Below, piece by piece: positions 61,698 to 64,000 of a DNA stretch of 64,000 bases. The notes beneath the pieces are model-generated. The model saw nothing but the letters and a program-made list of their open reading frames with translations. It made no database searches and was not told where the DNA came from. Origin of the DNA: Raphanus sativus (lineage: Eukaryota > Streptophyta > Magnoliopsida > Brassicales > Brassicaceae); assembly GCF_000801105.2 (NCBI RefSeq), contig NC_079512.1, positions 38,333,848 to 38,397,847 of the forward strand, written 5' to 3'. The translations under genes were made by a program, and so were the position numbers. How positions within the stretch are numbered: position 1 is the first letter of the stretch; the number at the start of each line of letters is the position of its first letter.

Positions 61698-61946
61698 TCA
61701 GCCTCTGCCATTGGCGTTGTAGTTTGGGAACGGGACAAGGCCGTTCTCTATGCTGTTGATATCTTGTACAAGGAGTTCGTAGTGTCTCTTTACCTCTTCT
61801 GTTGTTTTTCCACCAACAACTTGTGCAACATTTTGCCATCGGTTAGGGGTATCCTGGTCATAAGTTGCTAGAGCCTGCTCAAAGGCTTTGTTCTCCTTAG
61901 CGGTCCACGAACCCGAGCTGTGAGAAGACACTGAGCTTGATGCCAT
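61698..61946 (-). CDS. RL1: RAD-like single-MYB protein (RL1 type), possibly shortened
   Basis: An 82-residue frame starts [20 protein letters not shown]. It contains one MYB/SANT repeat with W14 and W37 ([20 protein letters not shown]) and the family motif [14 protein letters not shown]-like proteins (At4g39250 type) are about 100 residues and compete with other MYBs for partners in floral and seedling development. Here the frame ends in ...NANGRG and stops. In the next frame the expected tail RLIQEEKR is readable, then a GT donor at about 61679. A second small exon near 61510-61545 (MRNTRLQ) follows. So a 1-nt loss has probably shortened the conserved C-terminus while leaving the MYB domain whole. 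Confidence 0.85.
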   Translation of the reverse strand: MASSSVSSHSSGSWTAKENKAFEQALATYDQDTPNRWQNVAQVVGGKTTEEVKRHYELLVQDINSIENGLVPFPNYNANGRG

Positions 61947-64000
61947 TGTGATTGAGATTTTTCTTTTGTGTTTTTATATGGATGGGAAGATTACAAGTCC
62001 AGAGGATGATATGTGAACTTATGCTTCAGAAGGCGTCCTCTTTATAAAGGAGAAGATGTAAGGTGAGTTTGGGTAGTTCCAGTTGTTAAAACAAATATCT
62101 TGTGAAATTTTGAAGAGAATTTAAAGTCCATATCTCCACAGGAATTGCCAAGCGACCAGGAACAAAAAAAAAAGAGAATATCAGCCAATATTGTGGAGAT
62201 CGGTATCTAAAAGATCCTGAACTAGCCACTAATATGTTGTTTCTAAATTCTTTCTCCTTAATACGTTTTGAGTTTGAAGCTAGGCAGGAAGATTTGATGT
62301 ACTTGACTGTTGTGAATTGTGATTACTATGTTTACCATGTCAAATGAGTTAGAGATGAGCTATGTTCTAGATTGAGGTTGGGAAGTTAGTAAATTATATG
62401 TCAGTATTCATCTACTTTGTGGAAAACTCTGTCCTCCGGGGGAAAATTCTCTGTTATTTCTTTGACTAAGAACAGTAAAAACACTTTGCAGATCACATTA
62501 ATTTCATATGTACACACACACACAGACACCGTTAGTAATAGGTTCTTCTGAATTTTAAAGTCCTTGCAGGAGAGTTGGGGGATCAAACTTAATTATTGAT
62601 TGCCAACTATGATTTTCCTTGGTCATTTATCTCAAGCTACATCAAACCAACATGTCCGTACAATGGTGTGAAAAAAGGGTCAACTCTATTTTGGAAGTTT
62701 ACCAATTATGCTTCTTTCTTGGTCATTCATTTGCATTTTTGGTCTTCAGTTGGTTAAACAGTCATTTTTCTTGGTGGAATTTTGAAAACTTGTGTTGCTA
62801 TTACTGTTAATTACTTTTACATGTCACTTCTTTGTATATCCACTCATTTAAGAGATACTTGCATTTGTGCTACTCCTAGTTATAAATATTACTCCTGAAT
62901 CTTGATTGTGAGAGATGAAGAGATTAGTTTTTGGAAATAGTAGTATAAAACTTACTTTACAAGAAAGAAAGGTTCAAAACAGACAAAAGAATCTTAATCA
63001 TGAGGCTGGTGGGTGCATAATATATCCCAGAGATATATATATAGGCTGCAAGTTGCTTGTGGGATTCTGACTGCAAGTAGCCCATTCACAGTATATAGAT
63101 TCTCATCATCGTTTTTCTTCTTCTTTACCTTAGAGCCAGAGGTGTTTTAAAATGGTAGTAATTACATATATCCCCACTAACAGTACAGTACTTTACTTTG
63201 AGCTTTGAGCTTTGGGGGAATCTCCTTAGCTGTACAGTGAATCTTTTTCAGAAACATCTGGATGAACTGGTTCTTACTCAATATGGAAGGATACTCTTGC
63301 ATCTCCACTTTGGTGATATATGAAAAGTTACATTTGAGTAAAGATCTATTGGATTTTATTCCATATCTCTCGGGCTTCAACTTGCATTAATCTTCTTATA
63401 TATGAATATAACACGGCCATACTTTAAACACGTTGCCTGTAGACAGTGATGACTTTGTGCAGATTATTATCACAGTAGCTTTCCAAGAATATGTAGGAAA
63501 AAAAGAAAGAAAGGAAAGGGTAAGCATTTTCTTGCGAAGACTAAGTGATATAGTACATTCCTTACCAAAGTGGTTGGTCCTTCTGCAACTAGACGAACGA
63601 ATCCTGATGTAACCTTTCCTTCCCTTGTAGACTTAAGCTATTTGTTGTAGCTCAATTAGGATGTTTTGTAGTGATGGATGCCTGATCCTTAGCACATAAA
63701 ACTCTAAGAACTTTTACTCATTTGAAGAAAATGTTTTAAATCTTTGATCATAAAAAGTTGGCGAATCTGCACTCTTTTGAAAAAAAGGAAAAGAGTAACT
63801 CTGCATTATGTTTGAACTCTTTGAATAGTTTTTTTTCTATAAAAAAAAGCTCTGAATAGTTTATTATACAAGAGCAAAGATATGATAGACATACAGCTTA
63901 AAATAATGTGGTTTTGTTAAAAAAGTTTATATCTACGCAGGATCATTTCATGGATGTTCCTTCACGTATTGCCATGAGTGACACACACATAGTGAAAACA
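61947..64000. other. RAD-like promoter and gene-free tail of the window
   Basis: A TATAAA-like box near 62042 (TTTATAAAGG) may serve the RAD-like gene. The rest is AT-rich with a short (CA)n near 62513-62524. I find no convincing coding region, tRNA or terminal repeats to the window end. Confidence 0.5.

Noticed and set aside
62619..63380. Short frames near the right end of the window
   Set aside because: No motif, no splice structure and no agreement between strands; treated as non-coding.

Overview
The window is nuclear DNA of a crucifer (Brassicaceae), most likely a Brassica-type genome. The genes have short GT-AG introns, AT-rich intergenic DNA, Helitrons and MITEs. The recognisable single-copy genes follow the order I recall for the bottom of Arabidopsis chromosome 4: EDS5, BBX20, VHA-A3, RD19, BUPS1, a dehydrin, a RING protein, a DnaJ protein, RPS25 and RAD-LIKE1 (about At4g39030 to At4g39250). 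Several genes I expect in that interval are absent (for example SHL, HISN7 and kinesin), as in a fractionated polyploid subgenome. The gene order comes from memory, not from a search.

Layout. The main structural event is a long inverted duplication. Bases 1-9360 (left arm, continuing off the window) match 41909-48756 (right arm) in reverse. The loop of about 32.5 kb holds EDS5, BBX20 and a 14.5-kb Helitron. The left arm carries an OXS3-like gene, an RD19 cysteine protease whose visible parts are intact, and a broken VHA-a gene. The right arm carries an intact OXS3-like gene, only the last part of RD19, and a more damaged VHA-a copy. Both VHA-a copies share the loss of the first exon part and a frameshift, so that gene died before the duplication. 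The protease at the syntenic (right) position is dead, while the duplicated left copy looks usable.

The loop holds a Helitron at 11104-25642 (minus strand) with recognisable ends at both sides: A|TC at the 5' end, and an 8-bp perfect hairpin plus CTAG|T at the 3' end. It encodes a RepHel transposase (HUH Rep plus PIF1-like helicase), a multi-OB RPA1-like protein and a second, miniature RPA1-like protein. No frameshift was seen in these genes, so it may be autonomous. Three or four further non-autonomous Helitrons (about 8988, 10102, 41370-42281 and 52781-53498) and MITEs lie in the intergenic DNA.

Right of the arms, 48.9-62 kb is ordinary gene-dense sequence. It holds the pollen receptor kinase BUPS, a small dehydrin, a RING protein, and a DnaJ gene divergent from RPS25 with a telo-box promoter. 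Last is a RAD-like MYB gene that shows a frame break. From 62 to 64 kb I see no gene.

There are four assembly gaps of exactly 100 N (1471, 2382, 9361 and 25291). One sits exactly at the inner edge of the left arm, so the inverted duplication could partly reflect scaffolding of two haplotypes or homeologues. All intron boundaries were read by eye from conserved protein sequence and GT-AG sites.
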